DNA of 64,000 nt from assembly GCF_023101765.2 (NCBI RefSeq), contig NC_064220.1, positions 6,510,001 through 6,574,000 of the forward strand, read 5' to 3'. Origin of the DNA: Spodoptera frugiperda. Taxonomy: Eukaryota; Arthropoda; Insecta; Lepidoptera; Noctuidae. Below, piece after piece: positions 9,133 to 21,800 of the stretch (position 1 is the stretch's first letter; the number at the start of each line of letters is the position of its first letter). The notes under the pieces were generated by a model. The model was not told the origin of the DNA. It made no database searches and was given only the letters and a program-made list of their open reading frames with translations. The position numbers were made by a program, and so were the translations under genes.

Positions 9133-9385
9133 TGCTAGAATGGGCCATGCTTCAGCACGAATGGGCTGGTTAGAAAACCGACGTGAAACAACGCTTGCGT
9201 TGTGTTACGTTGTGTGAGTGAGGTTACCGGAAGCCCAATTACCCCAGTTCCTAATCTTCCCAATCCCCAATTCCCCAATTTCGAGTTTTCATGGGCGACA
9301 TTCGAGTGTTCATGGGCGGCGGCGATTGCTAACCATTAGGTGATCCATCCATCGTTTAGCGGCTTATACCATAAAAGAAGTAAAA
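9133..9385 (+). repeat. interspersed repeat C, near full length
   Basis: GGGCCATGCTTCAGCACGAA, AACAACGCTTGCGTTGTG, CTTCCCAATCCCCAATTCCC, GGGCGGCGGCGATTGCTAAC and TTATACCATAAAAG in that order. The same order is seen, in one orientation or the other, at 26965, 40275 and 52025, so this is one dispersed element of roughly 250-330 bp. No coding frame; likely a MITE or SINE. Confidence 0.75.
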
Positions 9386-9935
9386 AGTATGATAAATAAA
9401 CTATTACGACAAGTCATATAAAGAAAACCAATCAAAACCCCGTCAAAATCAAATCAACATCACCAAAAACCAACATACGTCAAAATAATCCGTTCACATC
9501 GCAATAATCCCTAAACCAAACCAAACCGTTCCCCTTACGATTTATAACTGAAGATTAATCACCAATAACTTCCCCGATCCATCGAAGGTAACTTGCCAAC
9601 TCCGTACGTGTCCCAACTTGTGTTTTATGACGTCACAACACAAATCTCATAATCTCACGTCGACTCGATAAAACGGTGTTCCTTCAGATATTGGGATCAT
9701 AGTAAGAGTTTGTTGATTTTGTTGCTATGGCAACGTGTGTTGGTTTGTTCAGTTCTAGATTGGTATGGTATTGGTAAAAAAAACCTCATCGGTTTTTTTT
9801 TAAGCTTTCGCTTTGATCTGCGTGGTCAAGCTTCATCAAGTTAATAAAATAGAGAAACATGTACCTATGTAGTTACCTGACTCGAGATATATCCCTGATG
9901 GACGGTGGACTTCGACTGCTAAAGAATTTGCCTTA
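9386..9935. other. no gene recognised; one CRE-like palindrome
   Basis: Unassigned. TGACGTCA at 9628-9635 is a cAMP-response-element palindrome, which may be chance in 64 kb. Confidence 0.3.
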
Positions 9936-10128
9936 ATTTTCTCCCTCTTAAGGGGGAAAAAACATCAAATAACTTCTCCTGTCTTGGGCGTGGCGAGAGG
10001 GAGTGACAGACTCTTACTGACTAAAAACCACCCTGTTCCTACTCCTGCTCTTCAAGTCAGAGCTGGTTAACCCGCAGTCAGTCCACAGCTCCGGGTCGGG
10101 CATTCGTCTTACCGGGTCCTATCTGTGA
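9936..10128 (-). mobile_element. R1-type 3' tail (5'-truncated)
   Basis: Opens CTTAAGGGGGAAAAAACATC, then TCTTGGGCGTGGCGAGAGG and ACTGACTAAAAACCACCC, and ends in CTCCGGGTCGGGC. The tail has little pure T-run left, so it is an older copy. Confidence 0.78.
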
Positions 10129-13100
10129 CGAACTTGGATATCACTGTTTATAAGGCTCTGGTTTATCAAAGTAAGCTGCTGCTCAGTCTCTGTCTAATGT
10201 GTCCTTGACTACAGCAAAAGTGGTAAAATTCATATGTTTTCTCTGTCAACATATCACAACACGTGGCAATCAAATGTTTATAATAAACATAAGATAGTTT
10301 GTATATTAACACGTACCCTAAAACATCCCAAACCTTAACCTCGAACTTAGTTCTTAGGCTTCCAAATATCATCCATCTTAACTAAGTAACATTATAACTA
10401 GCAGAAACTTCCTCAAACCGTGTCCCCATCAATAACAACCTGCCTTAATTCAATAAAACAAAAACCTTCCTTACAATATTGGTTAATTTATTACCATAGC
10501 AACTAAAAACATCAAAGAATTTTCGAGGCAGCACTTAAGAAAAATTTTGTTCTAGGAAAAAGAATTTAACATTATCGGATCAAGGTTGAGTTGAAGTCAA
10601 AATTGTTGGAAAATATTTCATCACTTCAAAGTACTTAAAGTTTAGTACGCCAAAATCATTTATTCAAATTAGAAGAATAAGGAAATTCTGTTACTCTTTC
10701 TTCTAGAGTTTTGTTTGAGATTGAATCCGACTTGATTGCGATAGGGTTCGTAGCTAAATTTAAACCAGTATCTGATTTCTTTTGAAATGCCAAATATTTT
10801 CGTTTATATTTTAAACGGGGCTCGAAATTCTAACTTCACAGTTCTTGGTAGTTCTCAGTAAAGAAACATTAATTTTGCTTTAAATTTGTTGACCAAAAAT
10901 TGGAAAATGGATCAAAGGACCAAATTAAAATTTTACCATCAGGTTTTTGAAATTATTTGATGATAAATAAATGATAAATGATATTTATTTTGCGAATAGG
11001 TTATAAAATAACACTTTTACAAGTCAATCTCTTAAATAACTAGATAAGGCCGGCATTTCCTATCGGACTACTCTGAGAAGAAATGCCGAAACAAACTCAG
11101 AGGTCATAGTCTCTTTTAAAGTCCAGACAAAATCAATTAGAGATGTCGGACAACCGTGCAAGTTTATTCTGTAGTGGTCTTTTGAGGAAAGAACCACAGC
11201 AGTTTGAGCGGACCTGTTCAGATGGCAGCACGCATGTGTCAATTTACAATTAGCTCAGCTGACGGCTATTGCTGAATGATCCGACGAACAATACAACCAA
11301 AAGAAAATATGATGGGGATACGGATTAAAATGTTTTATATAATATAGTAGAATGCTTTTATATAACTGATTCTATGAGAAATAGATATGACGAAAATTGA
11401 AAGAAAAGTAAAAATATTCCATTCAAAACCACTAACGTCAACGGTATGAACACATCCATTGCTGGACAAAGGACCATGTATCCTTCGCTAGGCAAATGAG
11501 TCGGGGCTTGCAGATAGGATACCAAAAAAAAAAAGTTACAGTTGCCCATTGATCCTCAGTGTCTTATCTCTAAAAGTCTGTCACCATGGCAACCAAAATA
11601 ACACAGAAACATAGTACAATGTAGCCTACAACATAGGGTAAGTAATTAGTTGTCCAAACTCGTTCATGAGCTGTCGAAAACAATAGGCTACCATAAAATA
11701 TAGTTGAACAGTGCCGCCATTATGTTTGGGAACAAAAGTTACGTGAGTGATTATCATCAAACGTTACTTAATATCACACCTGTTCTTAGAAATGGGGTAA
11801 GCATAGGTTTAGCAGTAACTAACTGTATAAAAATATTAAAAAGTTATTTATTTAACTGAAGTTTTCTATTGATCTAGCTTCTGCTGAAAAAGGCTTATTT
11901 GTTATTACAGACTATAATCTAACCCTGTTCCAAATATTATCACGATTCCTTCAGCCGTTTTGACGTGATTGAGTAATCAACATGCAAACTTTTGCACTTA
12001 TAACATTAGTAGGTTACAATACATTATATAGGCACCTTCTATCAACACTTTCGAGGACAACAGGCGTGTTTTCTTGATTATACGAATGACGAGATCAATA
12101 ATCATCAAATCAATGACTATATATACTTCTTCACCCGTTATGAGTGACACAGAAAGTAAATAAACCATGATATTGAAAACTTGAAGCTTAATATAAGGAA
12201 TGGCAATTTACTTAATTTGATATCTTAATATCAAGTTTTCTATTTACCTTTGCTTTACTTCCGAACAATATATCAAATTTGATTATGCCTCAAACGAAGC
12301 GGATGTGTGTACAGGCAAATATCAAAATCATGTTTATTTTCATCCAAAATTAATTTCACTTTGACGCGCTCAAGACTTTGTAATCCACCGTCGTAAATAA
12401 ATAATGCTGTGAATTAATTTATCGCTACTTTTAGCATCTGTTTTCTAATTAAAATTGTCGTCTGTATTACTTTCATTCGTTTATTAATTTTCATATCGTG
12501 ACTGTCCTTCGACAAGTGATCGAAGTAATTTTAACGACAAAATGCCTCTACAGAAGTGTCCTTTAATTATGAGTTAAGTAATAACCCAATTTAACATTTA
12601 ACATTAAGTACCGATAAACTCGATGAATCAAAAACAATACATTTGTGACAAGAAACCATTTTAATTGCCAGACAAAACTATCGCCAACTGCCCTAACTTT
12701 AAAAGTCAAGCAATCAAACAGTGTGTTTTCTTAACAACTCAACTACAAGACAAACTTGCAAAGAACATTCTAGAACAAGTTTACACGAAGTCATTACTTG
12801 GACTCCAAGTCTGTAGTCCTGTGCTGCCGTGCCAAGCCAATAAAACTTAGTGTCAGGAGGAAAATCAAATAAGAAGAGACACTTTGGGAGAACACAATAA
12901 ATAAAATAATAATGAAATAACGACGTTCTGAGTCTTCCTAAGTGCAATATCTTCAGTTCCTTTGAGGACAATGAAGCTACAATTTTATTTGTCGTGATAT
13001 TTTACGAGCAACTAGCTTTGTTTTAGTGATGAAAGCCCTTAGGGAATGATTTTGGCTGAGCCAACTGAGACATGGGCGTGTTTTTGGAGATTATAGAACT

Positions 13101-14285
13101 GCTTTATAGAATTTAATGTTATTGGTATGATTGCTTTTGTAACTGATTGCTATTGTTACTTTAATGGTCGTTAGTTTTATTAGTGCTTGGAAAATGTTCT
13201 TGTCTTTTATTGTACATAGAGTAACATCGAGGTTTACTTGTAGAGTAGTGGCACGGAGACTCGAAGGACCACAAGTAACATAACTAATAAACATCGCCGT
13301 TTTTAGTTTTTCCAAATGTCTTTCCTCGTAAACTTTATCCGTGTACCTGATGTAAGCTAAACCATTAAAGATAAAAGCGTAAAAGACATTAATAACCCAT
13401 TACTTAGCACTTAATGCAAACGTAACAAGCAGAGCGCCCAGCTAAAAGTTTTCCAAGTGACATTTCTGTTTATCCGCACCGCCTACCGGGATCCGCGAAA
13501 TGCTTAAACTTCCAACGAAATACTCAGAGATGACCCAAAAGTTATTTTTACTATGCCCATAAAACCTTTGGCCATAAATTGATATCGTTCTTCCTCAAAC
13601 TTTTACCGCAAAACCTCTTTTCTTGGGCCTGATACTCTTCAAACCTCATTTTTATAGCAAACTACCTAATTTCTTGGAATCACCTTCTCAAGGGTAGAAG
13701 ACTTTCTAACTACTTTATTTATTCGTTTGTTTATTTTGTGTTCATGATTAATTGGTGAAGCAATGAGAGGCGAGGTATGAAGCTGTATAAACAATGTTGT
13801 GATTTACCGCCAGTTAATAACCGAAGTATATTTTTGCCAGAAAATTGTTGAATAGTTCGTTTTCAACATCGACCTCCGAAATGGTGGTAAAGCACATAAT
13901 ATATATATATATCTTTATTAATATTCTTGGTAAACTATATCAGACCATATTATTCAATTTCTACGTACTTTATCTGAAAACAAATGCTCTCATGTTCAGC
14001 ACTTCTATTTACAAGAAGAGACAAAGACTAAATTTGTCTTAGTACATTGCTGAAACGGCGTAAACATTCGATCCCCTTATATTAATAACCGACAAACAAA
14101 CGAGTAATCAATTATATCCGATGTTTGATTGTTTTCTGCTCCGCAAATAAATTGGAGGTTAATTCATTCGACATTTGTAGCAAATTATTAGCAAGGTTGT
14201 TTCTAGACGGAGTGTAATAGATTCAATGAATAGACGCCATTGTTTTAAGATGGATGCTGTTTTATTATACTGCAGTGTCTGTGTT
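10129..14285. other. long stretch without recognisable genes
   Basis: About 4 kb of AT-rich sequence with only short chance frames. Minor signs: AAGGCTCTGGTTTATCAAAG at 10153 matches a phrase found at 20.7, 24.1 and 45.8 kb. CATCCATTGCTGGACAAAGG near 11452 resembles a common moth repeat. A decayed minus-strand Lep1-type Helitron may lie at 11905-12025 (CAGCCGTTTTGACGTGATT ... TATAACATTAGTAGG). An (AT) run sits near 13898. Confidence 0.35.
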
Positions 14286-14533
14286 CGACGTGGTGGCCCG
14301 GAGGTTTAATGCTTGAAGGCGCGGGTCAACCCTACCGACGGCAAGTACCAATGTGATTTTTTCCGACTCATATGTACTTTCTAAGATTTTTTAAACACAA
14401 CTGACGGTAAAGGAAAATATCGTAAGGAAACCTGGACTTATCGCCAACCCGCATTAAGCAAGCGTGGTGACTAATGCTCAAACCTTCTTCGAGAAGAGGC
14501 CTTTGGTTAGCAGTGGCCAAGTATAGGCTGTCT
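14286..14533 (+). mobile_element. tRNA-derived SINE (family with GACGGTAAAGGAAAA body)
   Basis: The head GTGGCCCGGAGGTTTAATGC is A-box-like, followed by GGGTCAACCCTACCG where a B-box would be. The body has CTCATATGTACTTTCTAAGA, GACGGTAAAGGAAAATATCG and CGTGGTGACTAATGCTC, ending GAGAAGAGGCCTTTGG. This is a body type seen in many moth genomes. Fragments are at 7712 (head) and 52926 (tail). Confidence 0.65.
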
Positions 14534-16110
14534 ATTTTAAAGAATACAAATCATGGTACAATAAAATCACATTGGACATTAGAGAGGTTAAAATAAAACT
14601 ACAACACTGTTTCATCCTTACCTCGTTGTGATTGAACATTTTTTTTTGTGCGAGAACAATACTTCGACAGTCGGTACGAATGAAACGGTCAACCGGAGTG
14701 ATTACACGGCTGCCCTGAAAACACGTCGAGTAACAACGCTTGCATGGTATTTCACCGTGTGAGTGAGGTTTACCGGAGGCTTATTCTAAGGTGGAAGTCA
14801 TCTATGTATATGCCATAAAAAAGTTTGTGACATTTCAGCCAAAATCAAGTAAAGAAAAAAGAAAAGATTAGTATCATCTAAAACCTTACCAAGAAATAGA
14901 ATTTTAACGTGGTGAGTGGTGATGAGAAAACATTGATAAAACCCTCAAAAAGGTTTCAAAATAGGTACTTTACGAAAATGTCGTCTTGAGATATATTCAA
15001 TAAAGAGTAAAGGCAGGCGATACAGGACCGATCTACCCTTGTAACCATAAACGTGGCACTTGGGTACAACAAATGTTAAATTCATTTTGCACATACCCCC
15101 AAACACAGCCTCTTAGGTAAAATAACAAGGTGAATGACCTTGAATAACAAGCTCTTTGATTTTTTTTTCTATTAGCAATGCAAATTGATTTTGGTCCTTA
15201 GGCATTTATGGTCCTTTGAATTTTGTTCCTTTTAGCTTTTTTTATCAATTCGTATTGGGATGGTTTTCTAAGGATCTGGTCGTCACTGATTGGTTTGCTT
15301 GTGTTTTTTACTAGTTTTTTTTATTCAATATTACTTAGAAAATATCTTTATAGCTCAAAATGTAATGTTAATTTAGGTATAGATGAATAAATAGGAGGTT
15401 AATATCTAATAAAATAATCTGATAGCTGATGACCAATGTGATCGTAGAAAATCAAACAGAACCAATGTTTATTTCGACCCTTATATTTTATTTCTAATCT
15501 TGCAACCTAATACCTAACTAATCTAACTCAATCCCATTTTTAAATAAAAAAAAAATAAAATAAAAAATCAGCGATTCATGTAAAACTTATCAATTAATCT
15601 GTTACACATTTCATTCTTTTCTGCTTACATTCTAACGATTTAATCAACTACCTAAGTGACTTTTCAATCTAAACAATTAATTTCTTTGTCTATTTGACTA
15701 TCAAAGTTATATCAAAGCCTTAGGTAAATCAGTAATAATAATAAAACAATGTCTATTCCTATCATTTTGATCTTTGTTTAGTAAAATAGTTTTAACAGTA
15801 GATTTACTCATTGACTAGTTAAATCAAAGTTATTCTCTCAATGAGAATAAACTTTGATTTAATCAAAGTGTTTCAATTTGACCTGTACTTCTTGTAATTG
15901 TTCGTTCATCGTGAACAATTTAATTCCGAAAACCCTTTATTTAATAGTCGAGGTGTTCTATTCTGGGACTGTAATGTAATTATTGCTACTAGCTTTTGTG
16001 AAGAAAATTCGATTTTGTTCTTGTTTGTGAAGTGGGTGGAAGTTTTTCTATTGAATTTTAAATTACAGGCTTTATTAGCGGAAAGTAATTATTATGTATT
16101 TTTTTGGAAT
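14534..16110. other. mostly unassigned; repeat C remnant and a small hairpin
   Basis: At 14690-14825, CAACGCTTGCATGGTATTTC ... GTGAGTGAGGTTTACCGG ... ATGCCATAAAAAA is a shortened copy of repeat C. The rest is AT-rich. A near-perfect hairpin lies at 15819-15862 (TTAAATCAAAGTTATTCTC, loop TCAAT, complement with one extra A). Confidence 0.45.
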
Positions 16111-16380
16111 AGGACGCTATTGAGCGGACGTATTTGTTATGTGTTGCTACAGAGCCTTGTATGTGTATCATTATGTAAATGAGGTGATCGAAGGCCCAAT
16201 TACCCCCCTTCATAATCTTCCCAATCCGCGATTCCCCAACAACCCTTAAATTTCTAACTCTCAAAAGGCCGGCAACGCACTTGTAACGCTTCTGGTGTTT
16301 CGGGTGTCCATGGGCTGCGGAAATTACTTACCATCAGATGATCCGTCTGGTTGTTTACCGGCCGTTTAAAAAAAATACTA
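16111..16380 (+). repeat. interspersed repeat C, diverged
   Basis: GAAGGCCCAATTACCCCCC, TAATCTTCCCAATCCGCGA, AAAGGCCGGCAACGCACTTG and TACCATCAGATGATCCGTC follow the family order. Its 5' quarter is strongly diverged. Just after it, 16430-16480 (CACCTGATGATAAGAGTATC) resembles the 3' block in the opposite orientation. Confidence 0.65.
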
Positions 16381-17070
16381 AAAATCCAATTTGTGACAGT
16401 CATGTAGGACGGATCGAAGAACACACGTCTCACCTGATGATAAGAGTATCACCGCTGTCTATAGACACATCTAGTACCAAAGTTGAAACCAAAGCGTTGC
16501 TAACCTTTACACTAATCACATTAAGATCAACTAGAAAAAACGCCAGAGCTGACTCGTCTCCTGACACAATAAAAATGACGACAGCGATTACCGTACCTTT
16601 ACTACAGTCCTAAAAGTCTCGTGAAAAGATAAAAAAAACACTAAGTAATGCTAGAAAAAAAGACATCTTTCAGCACTTTCTACTCTCAAAGCATTATTCT
16701 CGCCCTATTATTGGAACATTTATTCTCAAAAGAAGTGCTACTACCCTCGTTAGTCTACCTTTGTCCACCAATTATCTTTCATCCATTTCTCTATTATTCC
16801 GATCAATTTCATGTTCCACCTGTATTGGCTTTCGTTGGCAGTAAGGTTCAGTTTGCTTTGGCACGTTCATGGTGATAGTAAATGATATTACAATACAGTT
16901 TTGATATATTTCTGATCGCTGATGAGCAATGCAATCTGTATATATGGGATTGATTTTAGCGGTCTGAATATCATGTGATAGAACATGCTGCCATTCAAAT
17001 GTTGTAGAAATGGAAACCATTTCAATGATTGATATTTGTTTTAGTGTCTAACATTTTGCTTAATATAAAT
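16381..17070. other. no gene recognised
   Basis: Short open frames (16338-16613, 16648-16875, both plus) have no family resemblance, and the first overlaps repeat C. Confidence 0.35.
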
Positions 17071-17249
17071 TAGCTACCTTCTGTCAGCGGATTCGCCTGC
17101 ATCCTAGGTGAGAAAAAGTATCCTATCACCCAAGTCAACTATACGCTATCTGCATACCAATTTTCTTCAAAATCCATTCAGTAGTTTCAGTGTGATTGAC
17201 GGACAAACATCTGAACAAACCGACTTTCACATTTATAATATCAGTGTGA
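17071..17249 (-). mobile_element. Lep1-type non-autonomous Helitron (decayed)
   Basis: Read on the plus strand it begins TAGCTACCTTCTGTCAGCGG and ends ATTTATAATATCAGTGTGA: the reverse complement of an element that starts TCACACTAATATTATAAAT and ends near CTAG. AAAATCCATTCAGTAGTTTC and GTGATTGACGGACAAAC are shared with copies at 21.8 and 41.0 kb. Confidence 0.65.
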
Positions 17250-17484
17250 TTTTACCTGTCGATTCTTCAGCGTGTCTTAAATCTAACGCCTGATGTACCT
17301 AATACCCAATTTCACTGTTCACAGACCTTTGAGAACTTCAATTTACTGTTCAATGAATTAGACAGCGATGCCTGTTTGCATCAACCTCTCCTAAATTTTA
17401 AAGAACCTATATGCTAAGATAGGTGACATTTAACGATATTTTGGTTTTCACCGACCTATAAGTTACACGTACATCGGAACACGG

Positions 17485-17700
17485 AAATCGTCCTATGACT
17501 TTTACCGCCTTGGGCGAGGCGAGACGGAATGTCAGACTCTTAAACTAAGAACCTCCTCGTTCCTACTCCTGCTTTTCGAGCCAGAGCCCCGGTAGACCTG
17601 TTAGGTAGTCCACAGTTCCGGATCAGTAGGTTCCCCATCTGTGGTGATCTGGTGGCTCGAGCTCAAGTTTTTTGGCGGCGAGCTACCCTTGGTCGAAGCC
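17485..17700 (-). mobile_element. R1-type 3' tail (5'-truncated, longer copy)
   Basis: ACCGCCTTGGGCGAGGCGAG, CTCGTTCCTACTCCTGC, TAGGTAGTCCACAGTTCCGG and GGCGGCGAGCTACCCTTGG. The last phrase matches the region near 920-940 in the master copy, so this one reaches further into the 3' UTR than most. Confidence 0.75.
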
Positions 17701-18187
17701 TGACCGCCGGTTTATAGGTGTTGGTGAAAAGGCCAAAAGTCTTGAAGAAATTTGCTTTACCTACAAGACTGCTCTTACAAAATCTACTCAAGGTCAACTA
17801 ACTGTATCATTTATCGATTACCATAAAATGTTTAGAGGTTTAACGGTCATGCAACAACCCTGGACATACCATACATCAACAAGAAGGGATAATGTTGACC
17901 CGACTCCGCAGTTCAGGATAATGATGTAATCTGTTTCGAAAACTGTACATAAAACGTTGTGGGGATCGATTTCCAATAGGTATGAGTCTGTGGTGTGCAA
18001 TTGTTGTGGTTAATTTCAAGGTCGATGAAGGGATTTTTGTGGGGAAACACGTTGACTGCACTCTCTTAGTATTTTCCATATGTCGTGATGGAAACTATCG
18101 TTTTCTTTTTATTCTCCTCTAATAACATCTTCTGATTTGTTTTGTTGCGGGATCCAAGACAGTCATTCATTTCCCTGGGACGCGCCG
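17701..18187. other. no gene recognised
   Basis: Open frames here (17672-17929 plus; 17818-18079 minus) overlap on both strands and show no domain. Confidence 0.3.
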
Positions 18188-18292
18188 GACTTCAGTGTTC
18201 CGGTGTTTTCATGTTTGTATCTACTGTAGATCCTGGCTTACAGGAGTTGCAGCGGTATGGGAGGTTGTGGTGGGCTTGTCCCATTAAAAAAA
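18188..18292 (+). repeat. interspersed repeat L (copy 2)
   Basis: TCTACTGTAGATCCTGGC, then GGAGTTGCAGCGGTATGGGA and GGTTGTGGTGGGCTTGTCCC: the inverted counterpart of 352-450, and the longer of the two. Confidence 0.45.
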
Positions 18293-18402
18293 TGTCGTGA
18301 TAGCGTTTACAAACTTATAAATCACAAATGTTCATATGAACATGAAATAGTGTTTCACAAAAATTGTGTTTTTTTTTACTGGAGTTTAACTTGCGATGTC
18401 AG

Positions 18403-18544
18403 TACCCTTAGTACGAGTTTGTTTTACGTTTAAAGTAATCGAAACAAAAGCGCGTTCGGCACTTTGATTGGTTGTTTTATTCGAGCCGGCCAATTAGAGC
18501 GCCGAACGCGGTAAACGTAAAGCAAACTCGTACTAAGGGTACAG
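18403..18544. mobile_element. foldback MITE of about 140 bp with TACCCTTAGTACGAG ends
   Basis: GTACCCTTAGTACGAGTTTG at 18403 is mirrored by CAAACTCGTACTAAGGGTAC ending at 18544. The pairing continues through TTTACGTTT and GCGTTCGGC on both arms. The outer TA on each side would suit a Tc1/mariner-type insertion into TA. Confidence 0.7.
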
Positions 18545-19684
18545 TATAAGAAGAATGATTGACATTTTGCCTTAACTGCCCCATTTTGCCCCTAATCTAT
18601 CCTAGATTTGTAAGCATCATAAGTTTTTTAAGATCATAGTGTAGACAAATCATATATTAATTGTGTTACCTCGAAAGCACAACAAAAAGAAGCCTTAGGC
18701 AGGAGCTCCATTTCACTCCATAATCCTCTTGCTACAACATATATCATGAATAATTCCAGAACGCATCCTAACATAATATGGACTCACAAGCACACGATCG
18801 CTCAGTCATGCCAACGCATTAATTAGATAGTTATTCAATAGTCTGATTAGATTACATCTGTCCGACCTTATTGCAGAAAGTTTTGACCACTCTGTACATT
18901 GACTATTGACTACTTATTCAAATTAATCCATTTCGATTTATCTGGTGACGAGATGGAAGTAAAAAGTTCAAGGTTTTTTCCGCTCCCACAGGACCTTTCT
19001 ACGAGTGGTCCTGTAAGCTCCCAAGGCACCAAGGCACATATATTTCATATTTCAGCTTTCTATAAATAGTATGTAGTTTTGGCTGTACGTTTTATATCGA
19101 TATTCAGTTTGAACCAAAGGAATATGGACGATTGGAAATTAAAAAACCTTTTTAAATGTAGTGTACACAATATATTTATGAAGTTGCAGGCGATAATGAG
19201 TACGGTAACAAATATGATAACGTAAATAGAGCTCCAAATATACAAACAAGTCGACAAACAAAAGCCAAACTGATAGTTCCCGAAGTCAGCAACAAACTAT
19301 CTTATAACCGAACACTATCTGAAGTTTCAGAAGAGATTTATGTGTGTAAACTGTGAAAATTATTATTTATAACTCATTTAAAGTTGTTATGCTTCATTAC
19401 TAGGTCATATCAAGTTGTTATTCATTTTAATGTTTGTCAAAACCATTTTGTACAGTGACCTGATCACGTCAGCATCACTCGGATGCAACCTGTATAAAAG
19501 CAGCTCTCAACTTTTTTTTTCACCACAATTCATAAAATATGTTTAAATTACAATATTGTCTTGGCTTTTTTATAGTAAATGAGCAGACGGATCCGATCCG
19601 CCGCCCGTCCGATACTTCTGTGGGTGCTTTTAATTATTGATAATTAAATACATTGTATTAAAAGTATTTCTTTCTTCATTTCAG
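18545..19684. other. no gene recognised
   Basis: AT-rich. TTTTTATAGTAAATGAGCAG and GACGGATCCGATCC near 19568 are a scrap of the 3' end of repeat C. CACCACAATTC and a TATAAAAG at 19493 are noted, but no transcript model can be supported. Confidence 0.3.
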
Positions 19685-19730
19685 ATGTGAAAGAAACTCG
19701 TGACAGTATCTACTCACCATAATTACTAAG
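19685..19730 (+). other. candidate 46-nt non-coding exon
   Basis: Preceded by TATTTCTTTCTTCATTTCAG (good pyrimidine tract and AG) and followed by GTAAGAATCT (good donor). All three frames contain a stop (TGA, TGA, TAA), so if used it would be untranslated, such as a 5' UTR or long non-coding RNA exon. A similar segment is at 53802-53850. Motif match only. Confidence 0.25.
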
Positions 19731-20568
19731 GTAAGAATCTTAAATTGATTTATTGACTACGCTACTTAAAGTATAGATAGCACACCAAATTATCCTAGTC
19801 TATCGAAAATCCATTCCCGTTTGGATTTTAATACAATGTAATAAAACTGAAATTCCATTAAAGATATACTATAGAAACACTATGCTGTGCTAGCATCTGT
19901 TAAACAATCGATAAATACGCACTACGCCACCTAAAGTATAAATTCACATCAATAAAACTCAATAAAATACACGAAAACGATCATAACACATTCCTTTGAA
20001 AAATATGTGACAATTTGACTTACGATCCCTACCTTCCATTACTTAAACAGGGATGGATAACATTTTTACAGTTCTAAAAGTGTCGCGTACTGTCGTAGAG
20101 TCGTACATCTAATGTTTTTTATCCCTGACAAGTAAAGTCTGATTACTTTGAGTGGCGTAGTCTACTTTTTTTAATCCATTAGTCTGTATTGCATTTAGTA
20201 TCTACGTAGTACTACGTACCTAGTCTTAATTCCTACGTTTTAGTCACAATGGTAGACTACGCTAAGCCTGGATTTAGAAAATTCACGCTTTACTTGGCGT
20301 ATTCTAATCTTTAGAAAGCGTTTTTTGATGGATGGATGGTGTTATTCGAGTCAATGAATTTTCATGTATAATTGTGTTGACGTAGAGGCTAAGTTTCTTT
20401 GTTTTTCTGTTATTATTGGTAAAAGAGCCTAAGAAATGTGATGGGAAGCCGTAGAAGAGAGGTATCATTACATTGACCTTGGCTTTGGCTATTCGTTTTA
20501 TTAATCCCTACATCACAATATCTATGTATGTGACGATTTCTACATTTGCTTTTTTAATTTTATTATAA
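19731..20568. other. no gene recognised
   Basis: Repeated phrases TACGCTACTTAAAGTATAGAT (19759) and TACGCCACCTAAAGTATAAA (19922), and TAGTCTACTTTT near 20158, hint at a local duplication. Nothing coding. Confidence 0.3.
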
Positions 20569-20668
20569 CTTTCGTGAGACATACTAAATTAATTATTATT
20601 TTATCGGCTTACTCACGTAACTGTTTGACGAGGAACTCGACTAGTTTCAAGCCATGCTAGAGGCTTCG
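20569..20668 (-). mobile_element. MITE D, one inverted end
   Basis: TTTCGTGAGACATACTAAAT, TTATCGGCTTACTCACGTAA, CGAGGAACTCGACTAGTTTC and CATGCTAGAGGC. The first phrase also flanks the copy at 53.7 kb (TTAGTATGTCTCACGAAAG), showing that the family extends beyond the CGGCTTACTCACG core. Confidence 0.7.
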
Positions 20669-20947
20669 CATCTTTTCTTAATTCTGTCCTTAGTATATAT
20701 ACATCACAGAGACCGGGCAGCAGCGTTCGCTTATAAGCCTGAACTATTTTAACCAGTGATCTCAAACGAAGCGTGGAAATTAGCACACCGGCCCGTAGCC
20801 CAATATATAGCAATGGACGAGCTGTTATTGATGAACAATGTATACTTTAAGTATCTTTTGGATCTATACAAAATATACTTAGCAAAAACTGACAGGAACA
20901 AATCATTACTTGAACAAGTCATAACTTGATCCAGTCACAGTTGAGCT
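20669..20947. other. unassigned, with one recurring phrase
   Basis: TAGTTCAGGCTTATAAGCG (complement of 20730-20748) and GCTGCCCGGTCTCTGTGATG (complement of 20702-20721) match a phrase also seen near 10153, 24089 and 45826. A minus open frame (20613-20813) overlaps the MITE end and is unlikely to be a gene. Confidence 0.3.
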
Positions 20948-21230
20948 ATATTTCGTCACGCCTTTTATCCCCGAAGGGGTAGGCAGAGGTGCACATTACG
21001 GCACGTAATATCGCTATACAATGTACACCCACTTTTTTACAACTTATGTTATAAGTCGTATTCGTATTGTAATATGCCTGAGCCTATTGCCATGTACTGG
21101 ACACAATGCCAGATTCTGAGCTACTAACCACTGAGGAATCGTTCTAAAAACTTAAAAAATCCCGGTAAAACTTTGCACGACACGTGAATCGAACCCGAGA
21201 CCCCTTATTCGGCAGTCGCACCAACGTTGA
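20948..21230 (-). mobile_element. tRNA-derived SINE (family B), near complete
   Basis: From ATTTCGTCACGCCTTTTATC and GAAGGGGTAGGCAGAGGTGC through TACACCCACTTTTTTACAAC to GAATCGAACCCGAGACCCC, the complement of a B-box, and TCGGCAGTCGC. It gives the uninterrupted order for the split copy at 600-1605. Confidence 0.82.
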
Positions 21231-21800
21231 TCACAGTTGAGTCAGTCCACAAACTATCATAACTTCACTACGTTCATTAATACAAGATAGTCCCCACCAA
21301 TTACCCTTCAAAGACCAACCAAAACTCGGTCAGCTTAAACTGACCAATCGACAAACTTAGACAGAAAATGATAATCAAATTGCATAATCTAGGAAGCGAC
21401 AAAACTATAGCAGCTGGACTCAAACACTAGAGTCTGAAGTATTGATTTCAGCTTCTCAGGGATTAAATTGGGACGGTTAGCCATTATACATTATTCATGA
21501 AATACAGAGTATCTATCTTTAAGCTAAACGGACGAGTATTAGGCTTCATTAAATACGAACATCGTAAGCTGAAATGTCCTTTATTTGGGCCTTCGACGAT
21601 ATGGTCTTTGACGTGATATTAAAGCCTTTTAGAAGGGGTCTGTCTACATATTAATTGTAATTAGAAACAGAGACTTTCACATTGAGAATATAATTGATTC
21701 AATGTTTAAAGCCTTAAAATTAGAAGAAAATATTCTAAAATGTTATTCAGGCGCATTGGTAAATTATTATATTTGCCCTAATAATCTTATTTATTACCTA
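21231..21800. other. no gene recognised
   Basis: AT-rich unassigned sequence. Confidence 0.35.
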
